Shown in pieces: positions 1 through 9,733 of a stretch of DNA of 64,000 bases. The DNA lies in the NCBI GenBank assembly GCA_965220285.1, contig OZ244818.1, positions 1 to 64,000 of the forward strand. Direction: 5' to 3'. Position 1 is the first letter of the stretch; each line of letters starts with the position of its first letter. The notes below the pieces were generated by a model that saw only the letters and a list, made by a program, of their open reading frames with translations, was not told where the DNA came from and made no database searches. The DNA is from Bin5 sp009843665 (GTDB taxonomy: Bacteria > Chloroflexota > Anaerolineae > Caldilineales > Caldilineaceae). The translations under genes were made by a program, and so were the position numbers.

Positions 1-12
1 TTGTCATCATTA

Positions 13-1668
13 TCACCATGTGACCATTCCCCGTGATTTGGGTCTTGGTGGCTGTATGATCTGTCTTGACTGAAAGCTTTTTGTGTGCGGGCCATTGAAA
101 TCGCCTGCAAATTGGCATTGATAATCGTAATGTCCTTGATTATGACACAACTGACACATATTTGTGGCTCGTTGAGATGGAGGTGGCGGCATTGAGGATT
201 GATATTGTTGCTATTGTTGCTGGGGGTATGAGTATTGCTCATATGGGATTGGGTACCTGTACTGATGTCCCATAGGTGGTGGACGATAATGATTTGGGTT
301 TGAAAATTGGGTTTGTTGTTGATACCCTGGATCATAATATTGTTGATTTGGATTCCATCTTCTCCCTCTACCCCTGTCACTATGTCCTTGACCTCTATTA
401 TTATTATCCCATCTTCTACCCCTGTTAGAATTACCTTGACCTTCGGAATTTCTATCCCTGTTGTCTCTGTCACGGTTATTAAAGTCATTTCCATCCCATT
501 GTCTTCGTCGACCTCGGAATGAGTTTTCTTGCCCTCGCCCTCTATTGTATTGAAAGTCCCGTTGTCCTTGACCATGTCCGGCACCTCAATCTTGATTATC
601 ATACTGGTTATCAGAGTTTCCTCCATTTCCATGGCCATGGGAACTTCTATCGCATCCGCGTCCTCATCCGCGTTGTCCCCCATTATATTCTGTGTCCCCT
701 GTATTGGGATTATCTTTTGTTTGATTAATAGGAGCCAGCTGATGCTGGTTACTTTTAGGTTGTGACGACTTGCTTTTTGTGGGTGTATTACCCGTTGTAT
801 GAACCAATATAGCAGCAGATGCCATAGGACTGTCATGTGCAGGTTTATAAATCTGAACAAGTTGTTTAGCTTTAGTCTGCATGGCTGCAAAATTGTCCAT
901 GGCTATCAAAGCTGCTTAAATATTTGGGTCAGGAAATATATCCTTGAACTTTTCAGTAATGAGATCGTCATTATGGCCGAGTATACTGGCCAGCATTTTC
1001 ATGTCTACAACAAATGCGTCGACATCATCTTTTGTCATATCAAACTTGAGTTTGTTCCAAGCATCCTGCTGTTGGCATCTAGTATCGCCCCAAGGGTTAA
1101 ACCTTTTTAGAAATGCTTGTTTCATCTGGTCCTCAGTTAACCAGTTGGGTGATTCTGTCTCAAACCACCCAAGGGCTATGTCCTGTAATGTTAATTTAAA
1201 CATGGACTTAATTTCAGGCAAGTGGGCTAAATCCCAAGGGATGGTACCTTGTTGATCTTGATAATCAAGATATTTTGAAAATTCAGCCCAATGGCTTTTT
1301 GCTTTCTTTTTATCTTCTCCTGTAAAGGATTCTTTGGGAAACATTAAAAATTGCTTGTGGGAATTATCCCTGTTCGCATCCCTATTCTGCATCATTTGCA
1401 GTATTTGCACAAGGGCCGGATCAGCTCCTTGTAAAGCTTGAGGTTGAGGTTGGTTTCTTCCCCTAGCTGCCATTGCGTTTAATCTCTGTATACCTCGTTG
1501 TGCGTTGGTGGCTTGTCCGTCTGGGGCTACTGTCAAATCAACAGGAGGTATATGCAGTGCGGGCCTGTGATTTATTATTTCTTTCAATGGACACCTTAAA
1601 GGTTCCTTTTCTGGTCGCCTTTCGGTAGGATTGGGAGTTGAAGTCCTGAATCTCTTATTTGGCGGCAT
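13..1668 (-). pseudogene. Decayed retroelement Gag (Ty3/gypsy-like) with zinc knuckle
   Basis: One minus-strand frame runs from the ATG at 1668 to the stop at 13-15, about 550 codons, broken by four in-frame stops at 916-918 (TAA), 664-666 (TGA), 586-588 (TGA) and 211-213 (TAG). The first 250 residues resemble the capsid-like domain of retrotransposon Gag, with the core FNPWGDTRCQQ followed by a conserved helical stretch. The protein then becomes rich in Arg, Gly and Asn, then Gln, Pro and Tyr, and ends with a perfect CX2CX4HX4C knuckle. Homology-like sequence continues smoothly through every stop, so this is one degraded gene rather than several. Each stop differs from a fitting codon (CAA, CGA, CGA, CAG) by C to T. 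The frame is also open upstream of the ATG to about 1873. Pol would lie beyond the window edge. This is a eukaryotic-type element, unlike the DNA after 5.65 kb. Confidence 0.75.
115..156 (-). other. CCHC zinc knuckle of the Gag
   Basis: The minus strand codes CQLCHNQGHYDYQC, which fits CX2CX4HX4C exactly. This motif binds nucleic acid in the nucleocapsid part of retroviral and retrotransposon Gag. It lies in the same reading frame as the capsid-like domain, downstream of the fourth in-frame stop, and is the strongest single piece of evidence for the retroelement call. Confidence 0.8.
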
Positions 1669-1898
1669 AGGATTTGTATATAAATACTCAGATGAGACAG
1701 AGTGCCTGTGTAGATAACATTTAGTGACTGTTATATTTTCTGTCCCTTCAATATCTGAATCTGAGTCAGAACTGCTACTATCACTACTGTCAGAAGGTGA
1801 ACTGTACTGTGCACCTGTATCTTTTACTTGTAGTGTAAATGCTATTTCTGTTTTTGAGTCTGCTGGTCCTTTTTAAGATAGTAAGGGTCCGGGTACAA

Positions 1899-3149
1899 TC
1901 ATTCGTGCGCAGTGGTATATCTCCAGTTACTATTGGAGAGATGATCAGAGTCCCTATTCAACTGTTGTACAATATCTGGACATGAATTAGCCCTATCCTT
2001 GCGAAGTCTACATAGAGATCTTTCAATTACTCTGCATACTTGATGTTGTGCCTGAGAATACACACTATAATAAGTGTCATTAAAGTCAGTTTGAAGTGAC
2101 AAATCTGGTCTGCTTTCTGTACCTGAAACGTTATGAAAATCAGGACCTGTAACTCTATCAAAATCATGATTAGACAATGAAATATCATCAAACTGTGTAA
2201 TAGAAGAATGATTAATTATGCTCAGGTGACATTTTAGCATGAGATACACTTTAGTTTGTATTGCTGAGATCTCTGGGAACTCTTCAAAAACAGAGTCTAA
2301 TGCTAAGCGCAATAATGATTGACACGGTAACGAACCGACAGTTTGGTACAGGTAATCTTCAAGATTTGGAAAACCTTCAGTATTGAACCCTGATTGATAT
2401 AATATAGGCAACAAGTCACATATGTCCTGATGTAATTGAGAGTTTGGTTGACTCCAGTCTCAATGATTACTCAGCTGAAAATCGACTTCACCACACTTAT
2501 CAATAATTGGTTGTTCTGACAGTTCTAAATCTTTAACAGTTAATTCTATAGCTGACCGTACAGTTTGTGGAACCTGTGGTGTAGGAGATAAAATTTCTTG
2601 CCTACCTTTTAGGTCCAGGGTAGTGGTTGTTACAGTGGGTGGGACAGCTTGGTCTCCTGTTTCCTCATCTTCTGTAAGAAGATCATCTGATACAGGGACT
2701 GCAACATTTGTCCTTGGACTTTCAGGAGAATTTGGCAGCACTCTTTGTGGCGGGTTTATCGGCAGCTTTATTTCAAGTCTTTCATGAGGTTGTATCACTT
2801 CAATGCTCAAAGTGTCCAATGAGCTGTCTGTAGCACTTTCCAATGTGCTATTGTTTGTTTTGTCAGAATCTGAAACTTGTTGAATGTTATTCTGTACCTG
2901 TATTTGTGGTTCCAAGGGCTGTTGTTTTGGCGGTGAATAGTCAACACTATCGTCATCGGTTAATATATCGTCTATATTATTTAAGGCTTCTGCACGAGCT
3001 GCAGCTGTGATTCCCACAAATTGTTCCTCAGCTGTGCCTTGCATTCTAATGTCTGTATTTTGTCGGGTTTGTCTTCCTGAATTTGGCCTGCGGACTAATT
3101 GTACATTTTTAAACTTGAAAAAGTTTCCGCTATTGTTGTTATTGGACAT
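1899..3149 (-). pseudogene. Unrecognised acidic reading frame upstream of Gag (ORF C), interrupted
   Basis: A frame of about 416 codons starts at the ATG at 3149 and ends at 1899, with one internal TGA at 2460-2462. The same frame stays open on both sides of that stop. The N-terminal half is polar and low-complexity, rich in Ser, Thr, Pro, Gln and Asp; the C-terminal half (after 2460) is more globular, with Leu-rich helices. No domain is recognised. It lies between ORF B and the Gag frame with little spacing, so the four frames read like one polycistronic or processed transcript of a retroelement or virus. The internal TGA could again be a CGA codon hit by C to T. It might be an accessory protein of the element; that is inference only. 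Confidence 0.45.
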
Positions 3150-3162
3150 TGCTGGTCATCAT

Positions 3163-4374
3163 TTAGTGTTCAACAGGTGGTCCCTGCACACTTGGAGAAT
3201 TATTTCGGCATCGTTTTTGATGTGTTGTCTCTCCAATATCATCTAATGCGTTATACATGAAATAATGATGCCTACGACATACATGTGACCTTACCCGGTA
3301 GTATTCAGGTGCTCTACAAATTGCTGCAACTTCTCGATCTGCTTCTTCGTCGGAAGGTGAATGTATGAGAGGATGCAGTTCTTGCAACGGTTTGGTTGCC
3401 ACCAAGTCGGGAATCTGTTCATCACTAATATTGGTAGGCATTGATGATGCTGATGAGCGCGGCGTCCCTGGCATAAATGCTGGGCATCTGCAAATCTCAG
3501 CTTGGCACTGGTTACACACTTCTTTTTCAATGTTTTGAGATATTTTAATTTCTTTAAAGGCGGTTTCTAGATCTAAACTAGCGCAACATCTGTGGATAAG
3601 TCTACTGTATTGGATACCTTCGTTGTATCTTGTGGTAGGCTCTGGCATGAAGTGCCTGTTGACTACATGTGCGCCTTCCGTACGGTTGGTTGTCCCAGGG
3701 TCGTGGACACGGTGCATGTCCAGTTTGCACATTTATATTGTTATTTTGCCTGCGCGGTTGTTCACAACCTCTATGTGGGTGGTTGTTCCAGGTGTGTAAG
3801 GCAAGCAATAGAACTATGTTGTGTGTGTGTGTGTGTGCCTGTGGTCGTGCTCATGAGTATGAGAATCGTTGTCCCAAGAGTCATCAGTCTCATAACCTGC
3901 CGGTATTCCGTTAACAAGTCCGTACTCTCTTCTATAGGTTGGGGTGACAGCTCCGGTAGGGTGTTGCTTCTTTGAATCGCAATTTGCAGCGTAATTTTGA
4001 CTGGGTATCTTAACGTAGGTCTCCTCATCCACAGTTGAGGCTGACGGTTCTGCGTCAAGAATAATGGCTTCAGGTTTCTGGGCATCTGGTGTTTTGGTAT
4101 TGTCTGTTTCATTCGATAAAACCGCTAAATTGAAATGTGCAGTCATGAGTTCTTCAGCCCTAAGTGGAGTTTCAAGGGAGGCTTGATTTCTAGCCATTTG
4201 CAACACTACGTGCATTTGATCATGCTGTAGTGCTTGTGCATTTTGTACAATTGCAATGGTGTAGGCAGTTAACGTATTCTTAGTAACGTACAGTGTGTCA
4301 CACGAGTCAGTTTGTAATGCTACATGAGTTACTTGCATTTTTGTGGTTGTGGTGTAATGGGCGGGATTGGACAT
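3163..4374 (-). pseudogene. Unrecognised reading frame with Cys cluster (ORF B), interrupted
   Basis: A frame of about 403 codons begins at the ATG at 4374 and ends at 3163, with in-frame stops at 3814-3816 (TAG) and 3733-3735 (TAA). Both stops are one C-to-T step from Gln codons. The C-terminal third holds a cysteine cluster (CNQCQAEICRC) that could bind metal. A run of His-Thr residues is coded by a GT/CA microsatellite near 3820-3836. The start overlaps the end of ORF A by 46 bases in another frame. No family is recognised. The paired features (overlapping start, decay by nonsense changes) match those of the neighbouring Gag, so I treat it as part of the same decayed element. Confidence 0.4.
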
Positions 4375-4850
4375 TCGATATCCCGAAACTCCATCATCAA
4401 AAACTTGGTCTGGTCATTCACGGTCGCATTTTCTGCCATTTCCTTCATCATTTGATGATTGTTCATCGGAGGCATTGTCCCTGCTTCCACGTTTCGTAAA
4501 TATTCCTGTGGGGTTAACACATGGGTCACCGGGTCCTTTGCCATTAATGTCTTTGGTATTTCGATGCCTTCTGCCTTGCAGTCTTTTTGCATTTTCTCAA
4601 AAAGTGGACTCTTCTGTATGTTCTGGAGCATTTCCATGGGAAGGGAGGCATACATCTTGCCCCCTTCTTGGTAGAAAAATGGGCCCTGAGGATCTTTGGG
4701 TCCCTCCGCCATATTGTTCTGTAAGATGTCCTGGTATTTGTTCACAAACTTCCGTGTGGCCTTCTTTTCCCGTATCTGGGCTGTGCTCTTGTTGACCACA
4801 ACCTGGCATGGCCGTTGCCACCCTCCCTTCTGTTTGGTGGGATATGGCAT
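4329..4850 (-). CDS. Unrecognised 173-residue protein (ORF A) of the retroelement-like region
   Basis: An uninterrupted frame of 173 residues starts at the ATG at 4850. The protein is Lys-, Met- and Gln-rich, mostly helical in appearance, with no signal peptide and no recognised domain. It is the most upstream of the four minus-strand frames and overlaps ORF B by 46 bases. Codon use and base composition match the rest of the first 5.6 kb and not the bacterial part. It could be an accessory protein of the element or chance open sequence; its length in AT-rich DNA favours coding. Confidence 0.4.
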   Translation of the reverse strand: MPYPTKQKGGWQRPCQVVVNKSTAQIREKKATRKFVNKYQDILQNNMAEGPKDPQGPFFYQEGGKMYASLPMEMLQNIQKSPLFEKMQKDCKAEGIEIPKTLMAKDPVTHVLTPQEYLRNVEAGTMPPMNNHQMMKEMAENATVNDQTKFLMMEFRDIECPIPPITPQPQKCK

Positions 4851-5640
4851 GAAACACGTAATGGCAGGCCTTTAGGAAGAGGTATATAAAGGTGATTCTG
4901 GTAGAGATGAGGGCTGGAAGCCCTGCTGCTGAGTAGAGTACATTCATATTGGAGTCCATGTTACAACTACACTTTTGCATGGGTCAATTGCCATCGAATA
5001 TGTCATGAACATTGTGGGTGTCATCAGATGACCCTGCTCAATGTAAAGACAGTCTTGTTGGAAACCATTGCTGTGGACGTTCAATGTTCTCTCGAAAGCA
5101 ATCACCTCCGGCGATAAATGGTTGTAGTCTGGTGACATCAGTTATGAGCAATGTTCTTGGGCAAAGTGGTAGATGTAGGTTTCACGGGCAGCTTGTGGAC
5201 ATGCCTCTTATAAGCCACTTCTTGTTTCCTGTCTCACGCTTGTTGATCCAGTAGAAATAAATCACGGTGCCTTTGTATCATGAAAGTTACTGGATTCCTT
5301 GTAATATAAATGATGCACTTGGGTGACCGTATGTCAGCATGATGAGGAGTCACTTTTGTGCGCACCATGTGACGATTATGCTGTTGTCTTTCCCTCTCCA
5401 ATGATGCGAAGAATCGGAGGGAGGACCTCCATGTAATAGTATGCCCCTTAGGTGTGGTCTGGGCTTACTATATTAAAGTTCCGTACTTGCTAGTGCGGCA
5501 TCGTAAACGGCTGTGTACACAGTTAAATAAAGTAACGCTCTGCTTTTCTTTTGGCAGCTCTCATCAAAGCTTAAAGGTGCGTGAGGTGAAGTGCATTCCC
5601 GGAGACCCCACTATTACATGCCCTGTTCTATTTAAAGGGT
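4851..5640. other. Non-coding AT-rich stretch before the junction
   Basis: About 790 bases with no convincing gene. On the plus strand there is a TATATAAAG-like box near 4881 and, near 5526-5560, an AATAAA followed by a pyrimidine-rich tract ending in CAG, a combination typical of eukaryotic DNA. No pair of long terminal repeats and no clear tRNA primer-binding site was found, so the 5' boundary of the retroelement cannot be placed. Confidence 0.4.
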
Positions 5641-5655
5641 CCCACTCCCCGCTGC
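5640..5655. other. Composition break: eukaryote-like DNA joined to a bacterial gene
   Basis: To the left the sequence is AT-rich with retroelement frames. To the right it is GC-rich and immediately codes, on the minus strand, the peptide SIEGEVVRTYDSNGSG of a secreted bacterial repeat protein. The frame then runs 30-odd codons into unrelated sequence before stopping. The change occurs within about 15 bases, and no repeat, transposon end or att-like site is visible at the join. Confidence 0.7.
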
Positions 5656-5905
5656 CGTTGCTGTCGTAGGTGCGGACCACCTCGCCTTCGATGGAGGTGA
5701 TGTGGTCGAGGGTGTGGGCGGCGAAGCGATTTTCGCAGGGATGCGGCAAGCTACGATGGGGCTGAACGGACACATTGACTGCGGGTACTGCGGGTCCGCC
5801 CACCGGTACACAGGCTGTCGCCAGAGTTAAGGCGATGAGCAACGAGAGGAGGCTGGGCGCCTTTGTACTCACTTTGGCTAGCCGGTTCATGAAACTGTTC
5901 TCCAT
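5646..5905 (-). pseudogene. Lipoprotein, FG-GAP/VCBS-like, truncated at the junction
   Basis: The bacterial part starts at the ATG at 5905 (a second ATG lies at 5890). Residues 1-32 form a signal peptide with a run of Leu and Ala ending in a lipobox-like LATAC, so the protein would be lipid-anchored outside the membrane. About 35 residues later comes HTLDHITSIEGEVVRTYDSNGSG-type sequence (split here as HTLDHITSIEG and RTYDSNGSG), which resembles the start of secreted FG-GAP/VCBS repeat proteins. The frame then crosses the junction and ends in unrelated sequence at 5564. The usual family length is several hundred residues, so most of the gene is missing. It lies 100 bases after the sialidase gene on the same strand and probably belonged to that operon. 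Confidence 0.6.
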
Positions 5906-6005
5906 CCTGGGCGGGCTTCGATTGGGTCTGCAGCCGGGCATGTGTCGACAGCAGGAGTTTGATGACGAAATCGCGTTGGTCTCGGGAAGGTTGGAGGAGC
6001 CATGT

Positions 6006-7079
6006 TCAGAGTTCCTGATCTTCCTCAAGCCAGGCGAGGTTGAAGCGGGCCAGGGTAAGGCGTTCGTAGGGTTGATTCTCACCGCTTTCGTAGAGGCAGC
6101 AGAGGTCACCGTTGGAGAGGGCGGCCAGATCGGAGTAGGCGGAAGGGCCGGCGTGGAGTGTGCGGGCGGCGGGCCAGGTGCGACCGCCGTCGGGGCTAAG
6201 GCGGACGGTCATATTCTGACGGCGGGTGCTGACCGGATTGGCGAAGAGAAGGCGGCCGTCGGGAAGGGCTTCGAGGCTGGCCTGGCAGACGGGCTCGATA
6301 AGGGTTTGGTCCCATTCGAAGTCGGTGAAGGTGCTGCCCCGGTCATAGCTGCGGGCGATGCCCCTCTGAGTGCCGCGGACGAAGTTGCGGCAGTTTATGT
6401 AGAGGCTGCCGTCCTGGAGCTGGGCTATGGCGCACTCGTTGGTGCCGACTTCAACGTCGCCGCCGAGCTGCCACGTCTCTCCTCGATCGTCGCTGTAGAT
6501 GACGTGGGAGTGGTAGGGGTCGCGGCTGCGGTCGAAGTGGAGGCCGACGATGTGATCGCAGGGGACGACGAGGCGGCCGGTGTCGAGCTGGATGCCGTGA
6601 CAAGGACCAGTGGCGTACCAGGTCCACTGCGGGTCTTTGACGGAGGCAGTGATATCGCGCGGTTCGCTCCAGGACTGGCCGTCATCGAGGCTGTGAGTGA
6701 TCCAGACTGTGCGGGGGGCCTTGCCTTCGCAGATCATGGTCTCATCGCCGTCGGCGAGGTTTTTGCAGAAGGGCAGGAAGATGGCGCCGGTCTCGCGTTC
6801 GACAACGGGACAGGGGTTGCCGCAGGTCATGCCTGATTGGGTGACGACGACCTGGATGGGGGTCCAGGAGCGGCCATTGTCGAAGCTGCGACGGAGAATG
6901 AGGTCGATCTCGCCGGCGTCGCCGCGGCCGTGTTTGCGGCCCTCGGCGAAGGCGAGGAGGGTGCCGCGGGTGGACAGGGCCAGGGCCGGAATCCGGTAGG
7001 TATGGTAGCGGCCATCGCCACTGGTGAACAGTTCCTCCTGGACGCACGAGGGTTGACCTGAGTTTTCGCTTTCGCCCAT
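6006..7079 (-). CDS. Exo-alpha-sialidase (BNR/Asp-box, GH33-like)
   Basis: A 357-residue six-bladed propeller sialidase that would release terminal sialic acids from glycans. It shows the N-terminal YRIP motif (Arg29, first residue of the Arg triad) and five Asp boxes: SFDNGRSW near 65, SLDDGQSW near 130, SDDRGETW near 196, SYDRGSTF near 244 and SPDGGRTW near 295. Candidate catalytic residues are Asp54, Glu215 in NECA and Tyr315 in AYSDL, in the order expected for GH33. No signal peptide is visible, so it may act in the cytoplasm or be exported by another route. It sits 15 bases after a second Asp-box gene and before a lipoprotein gene, all on the minus strand. Confidence 0.85.
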   Translation of the reverse strand: MGESENSGQPSCVQEELFTSGDGRYHTYRIPALALSTRGTLLAFAEGRKHGRGDAGEIDLILRRSFDNGRSWTPIQVVVTQSGMTCGNPCPVVERETGAIFLPFCKNLADGDETMICEGKAPRTVWITHSLDDGQSWSEPRDITASVKDPQWTWYATGPCHGIQLDTGRLVVPCDHIVGLHFDRSRDPYHSHVIYSDDRGETWQLGGDVEVGTNECAIAQLQDGSLYINCRNFVRGTQRGIARSYDRGSTFTDFEWDQTLIEPVCQASLEALPDGRLLFANPVSTRRQNMTVRLSPDGGRTWPAARTLHAGPSAYSDLAALSNGDLCCLYESGENQPYERLTLARFNLAWLEEDQEL

Positions 7080-7094
7080 GCTGAATCGGTCCTT

Positions 7095-8702
7095 TCAGTC
7101 GATATCTTCCGGATTGATAAAGACGCCTACGAGGTGGCTGGATCCTGGGGGGTCGCCGTAGTTGGTGTAGTCGACCCACACGATGGTACCGTCCTCGCGC
7201 ATCAGCCAGGAGGAGTAGCCGTGATCGGGCGCGGGGGGCTGTTCAGGGTGGTTGCCATGGATTTGGATCATGCGTTCGCGCTGGTATTGATCGGGGAAGG
7301 TGCCCGATTCTTCTCCCCACTCCCAGGTGAAATCATCGAGGGTTGGGTTGAGGGCGCGATAGGAGACGTAGCGCCAGAAGCTCCGTCCGCCGGTTTCAGG
7401 TTGACCGAACTGGGTGTAGAGGCTGAGGGGGCCGGCGCGGCGGGAGTCGCCGATTGGCTTTTCCTCGCGGAAGATGCACTGATTGATGACGGTCTCGCCA
7501 TCGACCTGAATGCGCAAGAGGCCGCGGCGGTGACGGACTGAGATCATGTGATAGCTGGTCATATCGACTGCGTGGCGGAAGTCGGCGCCCTGGCGGCTCC
7601 AGATGCCGTCGGAGGCGATGTTGACGACGACGCCTAGTTTGGCAATCGACATGAAGGCGGCAGGCTGGCCGGGCCTGCCTTCGACTTTGATCACAGCATC
7701 CATGTGAATGTCGCTGCGGGCGGATTCCGGCGGCAGGAGGCAGTAGCGGGCTTCGTGGCCGGGCAGGTTGTCGATAATGAGTGCAGAGCCGTAAAGTCTG
7801 GCCTGGTATTTGCGGCGCGGGCCGCCGATCTGGTAGGTGCCGGCCTCGGCCTTGATGTTGCCGCACCAGCCATAGGTTCCCAAGGGGCCGTTAACGTGTC
7901 GGCCGCTGACGAAGATGCGACCGTCGGGAAGCTGCTTGGCGTAGGGGCGGTCGAGTGCGAAGGGGCACATCTGGATAGGCGACCAGGTGCGACCGCTGTC
8001 GGTGGAGAAGGTCACGAAACAGGGGATACCTGCGTGGTGATTCTCGCGCATGATGCAGGCTAGCTCCCGGCCGCCGACGGCGTCGGGGTTGTCGAGGAGG
8101 ACGATGGCGCCTTCGCAGACGCGGTGGTAGCCGTCATAGGCGATGGTGGACTCTTCGTACCAGGTCACGCCGCCGTCGTCGGAGCAGGAGAGGATGACGG
8201 CGAACTCCTGGGTATCGCCGCGCATGATGTGGGAAGCGACGCCGAGCCTGCCGTCGGGGAGGTCGAGGATGCGGTCGGGCTCGAAACCCATGATGTTGGG
8301 CTTCTGGGCGCCGGTCCAGGTGTCGCCGTTGTCTTCGCTCCAGTAAAGCCAGTTGCCGGGGGGCTGGTCTTCGTGGAAGTGGCTGTGGTCGTCGTGGTCG
8401 ATGATGACGACGAGGCGGCCGTCGTTGAGGCGGCTGAGGCGCGGGGTGACGAGGCGTTCGTCGCCTTCCTGGAGGTTGGCCTGATCGATTTCGCGGTGCT
8501 TGAACCAGGTATGGCCGCCATCGTCGCTGGCGAGCAGGGTCAGTACCTGGTTTACCTGGGACCAGTGGGAGTCGGTGTCGGAGTAAATAAGCATGAGGCG
8601 GCCGGAGGGCAGTTCGATGATGTCGGGATTCTTGGTGAACCGTCCGGGGCTGCGCCAGACGTCGAAGACTTTGCCGGCGACTGAACGTGGATGTATGTGC
8701 AC
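7095..8702 (-). CDS. Sialidase-like Asp-box protein with C-terminal lectin-like domain
   Basis: A 535-residue protein. Residues 20-270 carry propeller repeats with Asp boxes (SDDGGHTW, SEDNGDTW, SDDGGVTW, STDSGRTW). Residues 300-450 look like a concanavalin-type jelly-roll, and the last part is a short conserved tail rich in aromatic residues. The YRIP start of true GH33 enzymes is absent, so activity on sialic acid is uncertain; it may bind or cleave another sugar. No signal peptide is seen. It lies between a PhyH gene (90 bases upstream) and the sialidase (15 bases downstream) in one apparent operon. Confidence 0.75.
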   Translation of the reverse strand: MHIHPRSVAGKVFDVWRSPGRFTKNPDIIELPSGRLMLIYSDTDSHWSQVNQVLTLLASDDGGHTWFKHREIDQANLQEGDERLVTPRLSRLNDGRLVVIIDHDDHSHFHEDQPPGNWLYWSEDNGDTWTGAQKPNIMGFEPDRILDLPDGRLGVASHIMRGDTQEFAVILSCSDDGGVTWYEESTIAYDGYHRVCEGAIVLLDNPDAVGGRELACIMRENHHAGIPCFVTFSTDSGRTWSPIQMCPFALDRPYAKQLPDGRIFVSGRHVNGPLGTYGWCGNIKAEAGTYQIGGPRRKYQARLYGSALIIDNLPGHEARYCLLPPESARSDIHMDAVIKVEGRPGQPAAFMSIAKLGVVVNIASDGIWSRQGADFRHAVDMTSYHMISVRHRRGLLRIQVDGETVINQCIFREEKPIGDSRRAGPLSLYTQFGQPETGGRSFWRYVSYRALNPTLDDFTWEWGEESGTFPDQYQRERMIQIHGNHPEQPPAPDHGYSSWLMREDGTIVWVDYTNYGDPPGSSHLVGVFINPEDID

Positions 8703-8792
8703 GACTACTCCTTTATGATCTGACTAAAGATAGATGTTATGGCGGGGGAGGCGAGCACGCAGGGAGTTCGCCGGCAGCGCGGAAGGGCATGT

Positions 8793-9647
8793 TCAGGCAA
8801 GTAGAGCCTCGAAGGCAGCTTGCCAGTCGGCGTAGGTTGAGCCGGCGCCCTTGCCGCGCACGACAAAGGGCGGACGCTTGGTCCTTTCCAGCTTTGCGCG
8901 CATGAATTCTTCGCCGGCGAGGACCTCCGGGGACGCAGTGTAGGTACCCGGTGTACGGCAGTAGCGGATGTCGATGCTCCATCGCACTTCGTCGGTGTGG
9001 TTGACTTTGCTACCGTGGAAGGTCATGTTGGAGAAGAGGAGGATGTCGCCTTTATTCATGGGCATAGGAACGGGCGTGCCGCGTTCTTCGGGATCCTGGA
9101 AGGAGCGCATATTCATGTTTTTGTCGCGTTTGCTTTCGATAAGCTCCCAGGCGTTGCTGCCAGGGATGAGGTAGAGGCAGCCGTTGACTTCGTCGACGTC
9201 TACGAGAGGGACCCAGACGGTGATGATGTGGGCGTGGCGAGACTGTTTGCCGTAGTACTGGCTGTCCTGGTGGAGAGGGAAGGCGGTCAGTTCACTATCT
9301 GGCATTTTGGGGCGCAGGTGGTAGTCGCCGTTGAAGCTGATGTTGGGGCCGAGGAGTGGTTCGAGGGCGTCGACGATGCCGGGATGTTGAATGAGTTGGT
9401 GGAGCTCGGGACCGAGAGCGGGCTGGTTCCAGGAGCGGAGGCGGATTTCGTTTTCGCGGTGGAGGGCGGCGAGGCGCTGGCCGAAGGGCAGGTTGGGGAA
9501 TGGGTCCTTGATCTTGCCGTCGCTGAACATTTCGTTGGCGTAGATACCGACCTGGCGGTGGATGCAGGCGCGCAGCGGTTCGAGGTCGGCGGGGGGAATT
9601 GCCTGGCGGACAAGGAGGAAGCCATCTCGCGGGTAGTTGTCGTACAT
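8793..9647 (-). CDS. Phytanoyl-CoA dioxygenase family protein (PhyH 1)
   Basis: Fe(II)/2-oxoglutarate-dependent oxygenase of the PhyH fold, 284 residues. The iron site is visible as HQD in PLHQDSQYY and the distal His in TFHGS; the 2-oxoglutarate-binding Arg is in RWSIDIRY. The start at 9647 is chosen because AAGGAGAG lies 8 bases before that ATG; an ATG at 9689 would add 14 residues but lacks such a site. It is the first gene of the sialidase operon, which suggests hydroxylation of a small molecule or sugar derivative rather than phytanoyl-CoA itself; the substrate cannot be read from the sequence. Confidence 0.85.
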   Translation of the reverse strand: MYDNYPRDGFLLVRQAIPPADLEPLRACIHRQVGIYANEMFSDGKIKDPFPNLPFGQRLAALHRENEIRLRSWNQPALGPELHQLIQHPGIVDALEPLLGPNISFNGDYHLRPKMPDSELTAFPLHQDSQYYGKQSRHAHIITVWVPLVDVDEVNGCLYLIPGSNAWELIESKRDKNMNMRSFQDPEERGTPVPMPMNKGDILLFSNMTFHGSKVNHTDEVRWSIDIRYCRTPGTYTASPEVLAGEEFMRAKLERTKRPPFVVRGKGAGSTYADWQAAFEALLA

Positions 9648-9733
9648 CACATTGCTCTCCTTGTAGAGTCCATCTGAATTTGGGGGCATTGGTCTATTTT
9701 CGCGTTTTCTGTTGTGTCTTGCAACTTGGACTG

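Noticed and set aside
3818..3836. GT dinucleotide run as a regulatory signal
   Set aside because: It is a simple microsatellite inside ORF B, coding for Thr-His, with no other support.
4851..5640. Long terminal repeat and primer-binding site of the retroelement
   Set aside because: No second repeat copy and no convincing tRNA-complementary site were found.
5775..6836. A 353-codon plus-strand frame opposite the sialidase
   Set aside because: Gly/Ala/Val-rich shadow frame with no domain; the minus-strand sialidase explains the sequence.
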